Assembly (NCBI GenBank): GCA_963729935.1
Contig: CAVSPW010000004.1
Span: 682,001 to 746,000 of the forward strand
DNA: 64,000 nt
DNA from: CAIKMD01 sp963729935
GTDB taxonomy: Bacteria > Pseudomonadota > Alphaproteobacteria > ATCC43930 > CGMCC-115725
Reading direction: 5' to 3'
Part shown: positions 17,427 through 25,502 of the stretch, one piece after another
Position numbering within the stretch: position 1 is the first letter of the stretch
How the letters are laid out: every line of letters starts with the position of its first letter
Program-made: the position numbers and the translations under genes
The notes under the pieces: model-generated
What the model saw: only the letters and a program-made list of their open reading frames with translations
What the model was told of the DNA's origin: nothing
The model's database searches: none

Positions 17427-18596
17427 CTATGCCGTCGTCGCGTCGAAGGAGAAGATCCAGTCGCGCTCGAGCCGGGGCGGCGGCGGGACCACGAGGTTGT
17501 TCTGGAATTGCCGCCGCGCCTGGAGCTGCGCGCGGTCGGTGCGGGGCTTGCGCCGCGCCTCGTAATCCGTCAGCCCGAGCGGCAGATCGTCCTCGTGCCG
17601 CGCGACGCTTTGCGCCAGCACATAGGCGTCTTCGATCGCCATCGCCGCGCCCTGGGCCAAGGTGGGATGCATCGGATGCGCTGCGTCGCCGAGCAGGCTC
17701 ACCGCTCCCAGGCTCCAGCGCGGCATCGGATCGCGGTCGAACACGCCCCATTTGAACCAGCGCTCGACCGCGCGGAATATGGCGAGCAATCTTTGGTCCC
17801 AACCCGGATAGGCGGCGAGAACCTCTTCGCGCGTGCTCGCCGCCGACCAGGATTCCGCCGTCCACTGCTCGGTCACGTAACCTGCCGCGATGTTGAGCAC
17901 GCGGCCTTGATACATGGGATAGCACAGCACGCGGCCGGTGGGCCCGAGCCAGCTCACATAGTCCTGGAGGCTGAAATCCGGCGCGAAATCGTCGAGCCCG
18001 AGCGCCTTGACCCGATCCATGCCGAGCGTGCCGCGCCAGAAGATCTGCTTGGTGAAGAGCGGCCGGTCGCGGCCGAAGAGACTCTCGCGCACCACCGAGT
18101 GAATCCCGTCGCAGCCGATCAGCGCATCGGCTTCGATCTCGCTGCCATCGGCAAAGCGCGCGACCGCGGCTTTGCCATGCGCCGCGACCGCGACGCAACG
18201 CTTGCCGAAGATCACGCGTGAGGGCGGCAGCGCCTCGTACAGCACGCGATGCAGATCGGCACGATGCGCGGTCAGATAAGGCGCGCCGAATTTCTCCCGC
18301 GACGCCGGCCCCAGCGGCACCAACGATTTGAGCTTGCCGTCATTCCATTCGAGCTCGACCATGCTGCCGAGCTCGCTCGAGATCTCCATCACCGGCCGTT
18401 CGAGCCCGAGCGCGCGCAGCACCTTGACGGCGTTCGGACCGATCTGAAGTCCGGCGCCGACATCGCCGGACTCCCTCGCCTGCTCGAAGACCGCGACCTC
18501 GCGCCCGAGCTTCTGGAACGCGACCGCCGCGGTCAGCCCGCCGATCCCGGCTCCGATGAAGACGATCTTCGGCTTTCGGATGACGCTCCTCCCCAA
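17427..18596 (-). CDS. FAD-dependent aromatic hydroxylase, salicylate/3-hydroxybenzoate hydroxylase-like
   Basis: A 389-residue single-component flavoprotein monooxygenase using NAD(P)H and oxygen to hydroxylate an aromatic acid. The FAD motif GAGIGGLTAAVAFQKLG is at residues about 16-32, followed by a conserved E-Q-A, then the DG motif IGCDGIHSVVRESLFG and the GD motif LLGDAAHPMHPTLAQGAAMA. The order and wording fit the salicylate 1-monooxygenase group. The only start near the family position is TTG at 18596; GGGGAGGAG lies just inside it, so the true start may be a few codons later. It is next to the gamma-resorcylate-decarboxylase-like gene and downstream of a CoxL-type gene on the same strand. 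Confidence 0.86.
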   Translation of the reverse strand: MGRSVIRKPKIVFIGAGIGGLTAAVAFQKLGREVAVFEQARESGDVGAGLQIGPNAVKVLRALGLERPVMEISSELGSMVELEWNDGKLKSLVPLGPASREKFGAPYLTAHRADLHRVLYEALPPSRVIFGKRCVAVAAHGKAAVARFADGSEIEADALIGCDGIHSVVRESLFGRDRPLFTKQIFWRGTLGMDRVKALGLDDFAPDFSLQDYVSWLGPTGRVLCYPMYQGRVLNIAAGYVTEQWTAESWSAASTREEVLAAYPGWDQRLLAIFRAVERWFKWGVFDRDPMPRWSLGAVSLLGDAAHPMHPTLAQGAAMAIEDAYVLAQSVARHEDDLPLGLTDYEARRKPRTDRAQLQARRQFQNNLVVPPPPRLERDWIFSFDATTA

Positions 18597-18623
18597 AATG
18601 CGGCGTTGCGTTCTTGAGAGCGG

Positions 18624-20939
18624 CTACTTCCCCGCGGCGTGAATCGCCTGCCAGATGCGCTGCGGCGTCGCCGGCATCGGGATCGTGCCGACACCCAAAG
18701 GCGCCAGCGCGTCGAGAATGGCGTTCACGACGGTCGGGGTCGCCGCGACCGTGCCGCCCTCGCCCACGCCCTTGACGCCCAAGGGATTGGATTTCGACGG
18801 CACCGGGTTGAAATCGACCGCGATCGACGGCATGTCGCCGGCGCGCGGTACCGCGTAATCCATCAGGCTGCCGGTGAGGAACTGGCCGCTCTCGTCATGG
18901 ACGATGTCCTCGAGCAGGGCCTGGCCCGCGCCCTGAACGACGCCGCCATGGATCTGCCCGGCGGCCAGAAGCGGGTTGATCACCGTGCCGATATCGTCGA
19001 CCACGGTATAGCGATCGAGCGTGACCGCGCCGGTATCGGGATCGATCTCGACCTCGCCGATATGGCAGCCATTGGGAAAGCTCGGCACATTGGCGACGAA
19101 GGTGCCGTCGCCGCGCAGTCCCATGCCGAGCTCGGCCGGGATGCCCATCGGAATGTAGGACATCGCCGCCACTTGCTGGATCGGCATCGATTTATCGGTG
19201 CCGGCGATGGTGAATTTGCCTTCGGCAAAGACGACGTCGGCGGCATTCGCCTCCATGAAATGGGCGGCGAATTTCTTGCCCTTCTCGATCACGTCGTTGG
19301 CCGCCGCGCGCAACGCGCTACCGCCGACCATCATGCTGCGCGAGGCATAGGTGCCGCGTCCCGCGGCGACCTCGTCCGTGTCGGCCTGCACCAGGCGAAT
19401 GCTCTCGAAAGGAATGCTGAGCCATTCCGAGACCATCTGCGCATAGGTCGTCTCATGCCCCTGGCCGTGCGACAGGGTGCCGGCATGGACCGTCACCGTG
19501 CCCGAGGGATCGAAGCGAATCTCCATGCGATCGCTGAAGATGCCGGTGTTGTCGACATAGGCGACGATGCCGCGGCCGCGGCGCTTGCCCGCCTTCTCGC
19601 TCGCGGCCTTGCGGCCCTCATAGCCCTGCCAATCGGCGAGGCTTTGGGCCTTGCCCATCACCGCCGCGTAGTCGCCGGTGTCGTAGGTCCAGCCCGTCTT
19701 GGTCGCATAAGGCATCGCCGCCGGCTTGATGAAATTCTTCTTCCGGATCTCGGCGCGATCGAGCTTCATCTCATGCGCCGCCTTGTCGATGAGGCGCTCC
19801 ATGATATAGACCGCCTCGGGCCGTCCGGCGCCGCGATAGGGAATGGTCGGCGGCGTGTTGGTGAAGACCGCGCTGTTGAAGACGGCCACCGCGGGGATGT
19901 CGTAGACCGTCGGCGCCAGCTTCATCACGAACAGCACGGGTACGATGCCCGAGCCTTCGATATAGGCGCCGACATTGTGCAAGCCCTTCCAGCGCAGCGC
20001 GAGGAAGCGGCCCTCGGCGTCGAGCGCCAGTTCCGCGCTCACCGCGAGGTCGCGGCCCTGATCGTCGCCGAGCAACGCGTCCGAGCGCGTCGGAATCCAT
20101 TTCACGGGCCGGCCGACTTTCTTCGCGGCCCAAGGCAGCACTGCCTCCTCGGGATAGAGATTGCCCTTCATGCCGAAGCCGCCGCCGACATCCTTGGCGA
20201 CGACGCGAATTCGGCTTTCGGGAACGTGCAGGATGTTGTGCGACAGACCGTGGCGGATGCCGTGCACGTTCTGCGTGCTCGTATAGAGCGTGTAGCGGTC
20301 GTCGCGCGAATCATACTCGCCGATCGCGCCGCGCGGCTCCATCGTGAAGGCGTTCAAGCGGTTGTTGAAGAGATCGAGCTTCGTCACATGCGCCGCCTTG
20401 GCGAAGGCCGGCTCGACCGCATCGACATTGCCCATGCGCAAGGTGAAGCACGTGTTGTTGGGCGATTCGGCATAGAGCTGGGTCGCGCCCGGCTTCACCG
20501 CGTCGCTCGCGCGGACCACCGCAGGCAAGATCTCGTAATCGATGGCGACGAGGTCGACCGCATCGCGGGCCTGCGCCTCGCTCTCGGCGATCACGACGGC
20601 GACGCGCTCGCCGACATAGCGCACCTTGTCGACCGCGAGCGGGTAATGCTTGGTGCGGTAGCCCTTGGGACCGCCGAAATCCTCGGGCATCGCCTCGGGA
20701 TCGATGGTCCCGAGCCCGTCGGCCGCGTAATCCTTGCCGGTCAGCACCGCGACCACGCCGGGCGCGGCCTCGGCGGATTTCTTGTTGATCGATTTGATGT
20801 TGGCATGCGCGTGCGGCGAGAAGATGAACACCGCATGCGTCTGGCGCACGAGATCGATGTCGGCGACGTAGCGCCCGTGCCCGGTCAGAAAACGCGGGTC
20901 TTCCTTGCGCGTGACCGGTTGTCCCACTCCGAAAGCCAT
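18624..20939 (-). CDS. xanthine dehydrogenase-family molybdopterin-binding subunit (CoxL form II-like), orphan
   Basis: A 771-residue large subunit of a molybdenum hydroxylase. The N-terminal domain begins VGQPVTRKEDPRFLTGHGRY. VAKDVGGGFGMKGNLYPEE is a cofactor-contact segment. The active-site loop reads IPYRGAGRPEAVY, the form II wording rather than the cysteine-containing loop of true CO dehydrogenase. The catalytic glutamate is in GVKGVGEGGTVAATP near the C-terminus. Small (2Fe-2S) and medium (FAD) subunits are not next to it; the nearest are 40 kb away. It lies 28 bp upstream of the flavoprotein hydroxylase on the same strand. Hydroxylation of an aromatic or heterocycle is a fair guess. 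Confidence 0.9.
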   Translation of the reverse strand: MAFGVGQPVTRKEDPRFLTGHGRYVADIDLVRQTHAVFIFSPHAHANIKSINKKSAEAAPGVVAVLTGKDYAADGLGTIDPEAMPEDFGGPKGYRTKHYPLAVDKVRYVGERVAVVIAESEAQARDAVDLVAIDYEILPAVVRASDAVKPGATQLYAESPNNTCFTLRMGNVDAVEPAFAKAAHVTKLDLFNNRLNAFTMEPRGAIGEYDSRDDRYTLYTSTQNVHGIRHGLSHNILHVPESRIRVVAKDVGGGFGMKGNLYPEEAVLPWAAKKVGRPVKWIPTRSDALLGDDQGRDLAVSAELALDAEGRFLALRWKGLHNVGAYIEGSGIVPVLFVMKLAPTVYDIPAVAVFNSAVFTNTPPTIPYRGAGRPEAVYIMERLIDKAAHEMKLDRAEIRKKNFIKPAAMPYATKTGWTYDTGDYAAVMGKAQSLADWQGYEGRKAASEKAGKRRGRGIVAYVDNTGIFSDRMEIRFDPSGTVTVHAGTLSHGQGHETTYAQMVSEWLSIPFESIRLVQADTDEVAAGRGTYASRSMMVGGSALRAAANDVIEKGKKFAAHFMEANAADVVFAEGKFTIAGTDKSMPIQQVAAMSYIPMGIPAELGMGLRGDGTFVANVPSFPNGCHIGEVEIDPDTGAVTLDRYTVVDDIGTVINPLLAAGQIHGGVVQGAGQALLEDIVHDESGQFLTGSLMDYAVPRAGDMPSIAVDFNPVPSKSNPLGVKGVGEGGTVAATPTVVNAILDALAPLGVGTIPMPATPQRIWQAIHAAGK

Positions 20940-21071
20940 GTCCGTTTCCTCCCTGTTATTTGGACCGCGCGCGACGGGTCCGACCTATGGAGGAATTCTT
21001 ACCCGGCGCGCGACGCAACGCAAGGTGCGCCGGAGACGCTTTCCGGCGGCGCCCACTTGGCCGCGGCGGCC

Positions 21072-21890
21072 TTACATGTATCCGGGGTAGAGCCGGGACA
21101 GGCGCCCATTGCAGGCCGCGACCAGCCGGTGCCGCTCCGCGGCCGTGTCGATCTCGTCCGCCTGGGCGTCGATGCGTTTGCGCTCGATCTCGGTGCGCAC
21201 GCGCGCTTCATCGGCCTCGAGCCGGCGTTGCAGATTTTCGCGCGCCGCGGCCTCGTTTCGGCCCCAGACGCCGTAGAGATCGGCAAGACCCTTGGCGGCG
21301 CCGGCGCGAAGCGCTTTGGCCGCGGCGCGCATGAGCGCGTCGTCGAGCGCGACATGGCGCTTCTCATGCCCCAGAACCTCGGTATAGACGCAGGGCTCGG
21401 AACCCACGAAATCGCTCGCAACATGGATTCGGCGCGCGGTGAGGCCGAGCGTGAAGGCGAGCCGCGTCGGATAGGCGCACACCCCGCCTTCCGGGCTTTG
21501 CGCGACCTTGACATTCATCAGCGCGAACACGACCTCGCGGCTTTCGGTCGCGCCCAACGCCATATGGCGGTAATCGACATTCATCAGCCGGCCGATCTGG
21601 TCGAGCGACATGGACTTGTCGATCTTCGGTTCGGGCAGGAAGGTGGTCACCGCATAATCGGGCGCCGGTCCGCGCGGGCAATAGCTCAGATCGCGCGATT
21701 CGAGGCCGAGCGCGATACCGATCGACGCGAGACTGAATGTGGAACCGATCGAACCGAGATCGAAGGTCGAGCCCTGACGTCCGACGCCGAGGGTCGAGCC
21801 GAAGGAGGTCGGCTCGCGTGCCGAGCAGGCGCCCAGAAAAAGCAAGGCGCCGCTCAAAAGTATCGCGCTTAAAACCGAGCGGATGTCCAA
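21072..21890 (-). CDS. putative lipoprotein with HExxH motif, paralogue of the protein at 34564
   Basis: A 272-residue predicted lipoprotein of unknown function. The TTG at 21890 follows AGAAGG and gives a compact signal with lipobox LFLGAC and modified C22; an upstream TTG at 21929 adds 13 residues. After the cysteine comes a low-complexity tract with GSTFDLGSIGSTFSLASIG, then a conserved core: CPRGPAPDYAVTTFLPEP, VDYRHMALGATES, GGVCAYPTRLAFTLGL, and GHEKRHVALDD with HEKRH at 175-179, a zincin-like HExxH site. The C-terminal third is helical (AARENLQRRLEADEA) and ends RLSRLYPGYM. A zinc peptidase role is inference only. Confidence 0.75.
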   Translation of the reverse strand: MDIRSVLSAILLSGALLFLGACSAREPTSFGSTLGVGRQGSTFDLGSIGSTFSLASIGIALGLESRDLSYCPRGPAPDYAVTTFLPEPKIDKSMSLDQIGRLMNVDYRHMALGATESREVVFALMNVKVAQSPEGGVCAYPTRLAFTLGLTARRIHVASDFVGSEPCVYTEVLGHEKRHVALDDALMRAAAKALRAGAAKGLADLYGVWGRNEAAARENLQRRLEADEARVRTEIERKRIDAQADEIDTAAERHRLVAACNGRLSRLYPGYM

Positions 21891-22018
21891 ACGACGAAGC
21901 CCTTCTAGCTCAGACGTCGGTTTCTGCAATCAATGTGAACGAGCGGCGCGGCCCAGGCAAGCATGATTTCATCGCAGGGTCTGCGCGGCGGTCGGCGCAG
22001 CGATTCTCGCCTTGCCGA

Positions 22019-22069
22019 TTGCCACGCGACTCGGAACCTGCGTTATAATATTTGTCATCGTCATGTCAT
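22019..22069 (+). promoter_or_regulatory. candidate promoter with direct-repeat operator before the LLM oxidoreductase gene
   Basis: A perfect -10 hexamer TATAAT (22044-22049) is preceded at 19 bp by TTGCCA (22019-22024). Directly after it, TTGTCAT (22052-22058) and ATGTCAT (22063-22069) repeat at an 11-bp period. On this reading the repeats would cover the transcription start, which suits a repressor more than an activator. The gene start is 58 bp further on. Prediction only. Confidence 0.4.
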
Positions 22070-22126
22070 AAACCTTGTCCGGCGACCGACTCGATGGCGC
22101 GCGGACGCCACAAGGGTACGCGCACG

Positions 22127-23125
22127 ATGAAGCTCTCGGTTCTCACCGTCGTCGATCACTATCCCGATCGCGCGCGCGATCTCGGTTCGTTTTATCGCGA
22201 GTTGATCGACCAGGCGGTGCTTGCCGACCGGCTCGGCTACGAAGCCTTCTTCGTCGCCGAGCATCATTTTCATCCCTACGGCGTCGTCGCCAATCCGGCG
22301 GTGATCCTGGCCGCGATCGCGGAGCGGACGACGCGCATCCGCCTCGGCCCGGCGGTGACGATCCTGCCCTTTCGCGATCCGCGCACCGTCGCCGAGGATT
22401 ACGCGATGCTCGACCAGATCTCGCGCGGCCGCCTCGTGCTGGGCCTGGGCTCGGGCTATTTGCGCCACGAATTCGCGGGATTTTCGCGCGACCCCGCCGA
22501 GAAGCGCGAACGCTTCGATGAAGCGATGGCGATCGTGAAACGGCTCATCGCCGGCGAGCGCGTCGATTATCGCGGAAAGTTCAACACCATCGACAACGTC
22601 CAGCTCAACATCCGCCCGGTGCAGGCGCAAGTGCCGATCTATGTCGCCGCGCTGACCAAGGAGGCCGCCTATCATATCGGCCGCCAGGGCAACGGGCTCC
22701 TCACCATTCCTTACGGCACGCTCGAGAGCATGGCCGAGATGGGCCCGCTCGCGGAATCTTTCGCGCGCGGCCGCGCCGAATCCGGCGCCGCGTCGATGCC
22801 GCAGGGTCTCGCGCCGCACATCACCACTTTCCACACCCATGTCGCGGCGAGCGAGGCCGAAGCGGAAGCCGGGGTGCGCGCTCCGTTCGAGCTTTACTGC
22901 CGGACCCGTCTCTACGCGCGGCCCTGGAGCTACGAACAGATCCGCGAGAACGGGCTCGCGCTGTTCGGCTCGGTCGAGAGCGTCGCGAAGAAACTCCAGG
23001 CGCTCGCGGCGATGGGAGTCGAGAACGTCAGCACCATGGCCAATTTCGGCGCGATGCCGGCGGCCGCAGTCGAAGCCTCGATGCGGCTGATGATCGAAGA
23101 GGTCCTTCCCCGCGCGAACCGCTGA
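22127..23125 (+). CDS. LLM-class flavin-dependent oxidoreductase (luciferase-like monooxygenase)
   Basis: A 332-residue TIM-barrel flavin enzyme that oxidises small organic substrates with reduced FMN or F420. It starts MKLSVLTVVDHYPDRARDL; FFVAEHHFHPYG and NPAVILAAIAERTTRIRLG are the family's first signature region, and GRLVLGLGSGYLRHEFAGF around 108-126 is the second. ATG 22127 is chosen over an upstream reading because the core family begins here. The gene is followed 77 bp later by a VanA-like Rieske oxygenase on the same strand, suggesting joint expression. Cofactor (FMN rather than F420) and substrate are not shown by the sequence. Confidence 0.88.
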   Translation: MKLSVLTVVDHYPDRARDLGSFYRELIDQAVLADRLGYEAFFVAEHHFHPYGVVANPAVILAAIAERTTRIRLGPAVTILPFRDPRTVAEDYAMLDQISRGRLVLGLGSGYLRHEFAGFSRDPAEKRERFDEAMAIVKRLIAGERVDYRGKFNTIDNVQLNIRPVQAQVPIYVAALTKEAAYHIGRQGNGLLTIPYGTLESMAEMGPLAESFARGRAESGAASMPQGLAPHITTFHTHVAASEAEAEAGVRAPFELYCRTRLYARPWSYEQIRENGLALFGSVESVAKKLQALAAMGVENVSTMANFGAMPAAAVEASMRLMIEEVLPRANR

Positions 23126-23202
23126 GCGCGCGGCCGCAAAAACCTTGGCTTTTGACGCGCGTTGCGCCGAGAATGGTCCAAAATCTCAAGGGAGAGCGCC
23201 TC

Positions 23203-24258
23203 ATGTTCATGCGCAATTGCTGGTACGTCGCGGCCTGGGATTGGGAGATCCGCCGCCAGGAGCTTTTCAGCCGCACCATCTGCGGCGCGCCGATCGTCTT
23301 CTGGCGCAAGGAGGACGGCATGCCGGCGGCGCTCGAGGATCGCTGCTGCCACCGTCACATGCCGCTCTCGCACGGCAAATTGCGCGGCAGCGAGGTCGAG
23401 TGCGTCTATCACGGCCTCGCCTATGACGCCGATGGAGCCTGCATCCGCGTGCCGAGCCAGAAGGCGATCCCGCCCGGCGCCAAGGTGCGCGCCTATCCGG
23501 TGGTCGAGCGCTACCAGTGGATCTGGATCTGGATGGGCGATCCGGCGCTGGCCGACCCGGGCCTCATCGAGGATTTCCATTGGATGGACGATCCGGCCTG
23601 GCGTGCCAAGGGCGAGCGGCTCGATCTCAAGGGGAATTACCTTCTCATCGTCGAGAATCTGCTCGATCTCACCCATTTGCAATTCGTCCACTCGACCACG
23701 CTCGGCACGGCCGCGATCGCCGGCGCGCCGATCAAGGCCGAGCGCCGGGAGAACCGCGTGCGCGTCACGCGCTGGATGATGAACCATCCCGCCCCGCCCT
23801 TCTTCCAAAAGGCCGGCGGCTTCAAGCCCGACGAGGCCGTCGATCGCTGGCAGATCATCGATTTCTCCCCGCCCGCCTTCGTGCGCCTCGATGTGGGTGC
23901 CGCGCGCGCGGGCACCGGCGCGCCCGAAGGCGACCGCAGCCAGGGCATCTCGATGCGCAACCTCAATGCGATCACGCCCGAGACCGAGACCACGACGCAT
24001 TATTTCTGGGCCCAGGCGCACGACTTCCAGATCGACGACCCGACCGTAACCGAGCTCATCTTCCGCCAGGTCCATACGGCTTTCCTGGAAGACCTCGCGG
24101 TGATCGAGGCCCAACAATCGATCATCGGCGCCTATGGCGAGGCGCTGCCGCCGCAAATCGATTTCAACCAGGACGCGGGCGGCATCCAGGCGCGGCGCAT
24201 CGTCGACGCGATCATCGAGGCGGAGAGAGGCGGACCCGCGGCGCGCCGGCGCGCCTAG
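23203..24258 (+). CDS. Rieske oxygenase alpha subunit, vanillate O-demethylase (VanA)-like
   Basis: A 351-residue non-heme iron oxygenase. It opens MFMRNCWYVAAWDWEI, the wording of VanA and related demethylases. The Rieske ligands are C48, H50, C67 and H70 (RCCHRHMPLSHG... CVYHGLAYD), and the mononuclear iron site is D155-H158-H163 in NLLDLTHLQFVHST. GGGAGAG precedes ATG 23203. VanA-type enzymes need a VanB reductase, which is not adjacent. Aromatic O-demethylation or hydroxylation of an aromatic acid is the likely role. It shares a strand with the LLM oxidoreductase and converges on an NMT1-type binding protein gene. Confidence 0.88.
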   Translation: MFMRNCWYVAAWDWEIRRQELFSRTICGAPIVFWRKEDGMPAALEDRCCHRHMPLSHGKLRGSEVECVYHGLAYDADGACIRVPSQKAIPPGAKVRAYPVVERYQWIWIWMGDPALADPGLIEDFHWMDDPAWRAKGERLDLKGNYLLIVENLLDLTHLQFVHSTTLGTAAIAGAPIKAERRENRVRVTRWMMNHPAPPFFQKAGGFKPDEAVDRWQIIDFSPPAFVRLDVGAARAGTGAPEGDRSQGISMRNLNAITPETETTTHYFWAQAHDFQIDDPTVTELIFRQVHTAFLEDLAVIEAQQSIIGAYGEALPPQIDFNQDAGGIQARRIVDAIIEAERGGPAARRRA

Positions 24259-24328
24259 CGCGTCGGCTCGCGAAAGGTCGCGCGCGTGTCGAGACGAACG
24301 GGGGGCGGTCTCCCGCGTCCTCAGCGAA

Positions 24329-25327
24329 TTACTTCGAACCCATCTTGCTTTCGAGCTTCACCGGCACGAATTTGCGCGTCAGGAACTGGTCGTCGTTCGG
24401 GATCTTCGGCAAGGTCTTCAACGCGACCCAGGATTCCTTGATCGTCTTGAGCGCGACCGGATCGAAGCGTCCGTCCTTCGACATGACCGGCATTTCGCGC
24501 TCATAGGCGCCGGTGAGGACGGTCTTGCCCTCATTGAGGACTTCATCGGCGTACGCGACCGTCTGCTCCTTGTGGCCGCGCATCCATTCGAGCGTCGCGA
24601 AGAATCCGTGGACGAAACGCTCGACCGTCGCGGGCTTCTCGTCGATCAGTTGCTTGCGCGCGAAAATCACATGGGTGATGAATCGCGGCACGAATTCGTC
24701 CATCGTGACGAGCGGCCGCCCGCGATGCTTCTCCTGGAGCGTCAGGGCGGATTCGTAAGATCCCATGCCGGCATCGACGGCGCCGCTGATGATCGCCGAA
24801 GTCATGGCCGGGCCGCCGCCGGTGGCGACGATCTTGATGCCGTCCTGGCCCCAGCCTTCGTGGATCGAGATCCGCTGCGTGAGCCAGGCGGTCAGCGAGC
24901 CCACGGTGCTCACCGCCATGACCTTGCCCTTCAGATCGGCGACGCTCTTGATCGGCGAGTTTTCGCCGACCGTCACGGCGATGTTGACGGGCGCTCCGAA
25001 ATAGGCGGCGACGGCGCGTTGCGGCACGCCTTTGACCGCGAAGGCCATGCCGGGTCCGCTGCCGAGCCCGAAATCGACGCTGCCTGCGGCGAGCCCCTGC
25101 TGGAGCTTGGCGTCGCCGGTGAAGTTGACGGCTTTGACGTCCAGCCCGTAATGAGCGAACACGCCTTCCTTGATGCCGATGTCGAGCGGGGTGAAAGTGA
25201 AGGCGGTCGCCACCGCCTTGCCGACGCGCACCGCATCGGCGGCGTCGGCAGGACGCGGCGCGAACCCCAGCGCGATCAGCGCCGCAGCAAGGTTGAGCAC
25301 GATACCGGCGTTTCTAATCGCGCGCAT
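24329..25327 (-). CDS. ABC-type substrate-binding protein, NMT1/SsuA-like, without adjacent permease
   Basis: A 332-residue periplasmic binding protein. A signal peptide covers residues 1 to about 29 (ending RPADA). The mature part shows LRVGK-type openings of this fold: VRVGKAVATAFTFTP, then IGIKEGVFAHYGLDVKAV, QQGLAAGSVDFGLGSG and DLKGKVMAVSTVGS, the usual NMT1/THI5 layout. It is closely similar to the protein at 55038 (shared LQQGLAA, GLGSGP, STVGSLT). No ABC permease or ATPase gene flanks it; the TRAP genes just downstream on the same strand are a different transport class. Ligand unknown, with sulfonates, pyrimidines or aromatic acids among family ligands. Confidence 0.86.
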   Translation of the reverse strand: MRAIRNAGIVLNLAAALIALGFAPRPADAADAVRVGKAVATAFTFTPLDIGIKEGVFAHYGLDVKAVNFTGDAKLQQGLAAGSVDFGLGSGPGMAFAVKGVPQRAVAAYFGAPVNIAVTVGENSPIKSVADLKGKVMAVSTVGSLTAWLTQRISIHEGWGQDGIKIVATGGGPAMTSAIISGAVDAGMGSYESALTLQEKHRGRPLVTMDEFVPRFITHVIFARKQLIDEKPATVERFVHGFFATLEWMRGHKEQTVAYADEVLNEGKTVLTGAYEREMPVMSKDGRFDPVALKTIKESWVALKTLPKIPNDDQFLTRKFVPVKLESKMGSK

Positions 25328-25502
25328 GTTTTATCTCCCTGGTTCTTCGATCCGAGCGGTCGAGGCCCAAGCACCCCGCCTGCACTGTCTCTTCTTCGCC
25401 GTCCGATCGTGGACCAATTTGGCCCCGCGAGCAAGACGGTTATGAAATGCTAACGATTTTGCCGCTGAATGCGGCGGCGATCCTGTCCCGATCGATCATC
25501 TT

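Noticed and set aside
18624..20939. Calling this gene aerobic CO dehydrogenase large subunit.
   Set aside because: The active-site loop is YRGAGR, the form II type, and no CoxS/CoxM genes flank it, so CO oxidation is not supported.
18639..21872. A plus-strand open frame of over 1000 codons covers the CoxL-type gene and the lipoprotein gene.
   Set aside because: It is the complement of two well-supported minus-strand genes. High GC leaves the opposite strand free of stops; the frame has an Arg/Asp/Ala-rich composition with no recognisable domain.
22052..22069. TTGTCAT and ATGTCAT at an 11-bp period could be a second PhoB site.
   Set aside because: The downstream gene is an LLM oxidoreductase with no phosphate link, and the site lies after a perfect -10 hexamer, which does not fit PhoB activation.
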